A stretch of DNA of 64,000 bases, taken from NCBI GenBank assembly GCA_965237895.1, contig CBDEGR010000001.1, positions 496,001 through 560,000 on the forward strand, in the 5' to 3' direction. Positions 63,720-64,000 of the stretch are shown here, one piece after another. Below the pieces are notes generated by a model that was not told where the DNA came from, ran no database searches, and worked only from the letters and a program-made list of their open reading frames with translations. Source of the DNA: CBDEGR01 sp965237895. Lineage in GTDB: Bacteria > Acidobacteriota > Terriglobia > UBA7540 > JAPUME01. Within the stretch, counting starts at the first letter, position 1, and every line of letters begins with the position of its first letter. A program made the position numbers and the translations under genes.

Positions 63720-64000
63720 CATTCCAAAGAACTTAGGCTGCGTCCCGAATCTTTGCAGCCTTCAGAGATTCCGCGAGTTCGTTTGCGTTCCAGCAGTGGG
63801 TACAAAACGTCAGACTCTCCCGCGCTTCCGGGATAGAACCCTGACTCTGTCGAATGCATGTCTGCTGCAGCTTATTTTCCCTACTTTCTTCTCCCCGCGA
63901 TTCCAGGAAAAGTTGAAGGCCGAAGACGACTGACGTATGATCCTGTGCATACCATCGAGTTGAGATCGAAATTTCCGATGAACATCTTATCTTGGCCAAT
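63720..64000. other. Right edge, no gene recognised
   Basis: About 280 bases after the tRNA. A minus-strand open frame exists (63733-63999) but I see no similarity or ribosome site to support it. tRNA 3' ends are common integration sites; no attachment repeat is visible in what remains. Confidence 0.35.

Noticed and set aside
63733..63999. Minus-strand 88-codon frame at the right edge
   Set aside because: No ribosome site, no recognised motif and it runs to the window edge; kept only as unassigned sequence.

Overview
The window reads as a bacterial chromosome segment, most likely from Acidobacteriota or a close relative. That assignment is an inference from content, not a database match. The signs are a kinase N-terminus opening MIGKTISRYRIVGKLGGGG, a kinase-type C-terminus ending LRRMNFPP, a secretin remnant beside Xaa-Pro peptidase-accB-accC, DUF1501/PSD1 pairs, CRTAC1-like and SBBP-repeat proteins, DUF1080 proteins, sulfatases and a membrane pyrophosphatase.

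Layout. 0-9 kb: a cobalamin riboswitch controls a PduO-type adenosyltransferase and a damaged BtuF-like gene, followed by a DUF35 relic, acetoacetyl-CoA synthetase, an acyl-CoA dehydrogenase pseudogene, and a DUF1501/PSD1 pair. 9-13 kb: a three-gene sugar-phosphate operon (LsrF-like thiolase, pentulose-phosphate epimerase, fused aldolase/short-chain dehydrogenase). 13-23.5 kb: sulfatase, CRTAC1 relic, DUF1080 lipoprotein, a broken cyclase/HD-GYP chimera, hppA, a frameshifted SBBP-repeat gene, a UbiD-family decarboxylase and a PilQ relic. 23.8-42.6 kb: a housekeeping block with few lesions (pepP-accB-accC, thiE, alanine symporter, nnr-tsaE, ispH, peroxiredoxin, nth, a chlorite-dismutase-family coproheme decarboxylase, rdgB-rph, gerM-amidase, tmRNA). 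42.7-63.6 kb: an accessory region with a methyltransferase, a sugar isomerase, two large glycoside-hydrolase-like proteins, an EamA exporter, DUF1080, a ceramidase-like protein, a phytanoyl-CoA dioxygenase, a CehA-type PHP hydrolase and a second sulfatase. These are interspersed with IS1380, IS3 and integrase remnants and short dispersed repeats. A tRNA-Leu lies at the right edge.

The intact genes suggest a heterotroph that takes apart sulfated or unusual glycans and lipids outside the cytoplasm. It would feed sugar phosphates into central metabolism through aldolase and epimerase steps, with biotin-dependent acyl-CoA carboxylation and ketone-body activation also present.

The most striking property is gene decay of one particular kind. 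Several genes keep their 5' end and their 3' end but have lost the middle (BtuF, DUF35, CRTAC1, the heme-domain protein, and the cyclase fused to an HD-GYP tail). Others carry nonsense codons or frameshifts (acyl-CoA dehydrogenase, NDH-2, SBBP protein). In addition, two dispersed repeat families sit just upstream of intact genes, and one of them carries an apparent sigma70-like promoter with identical spacing in both copies.
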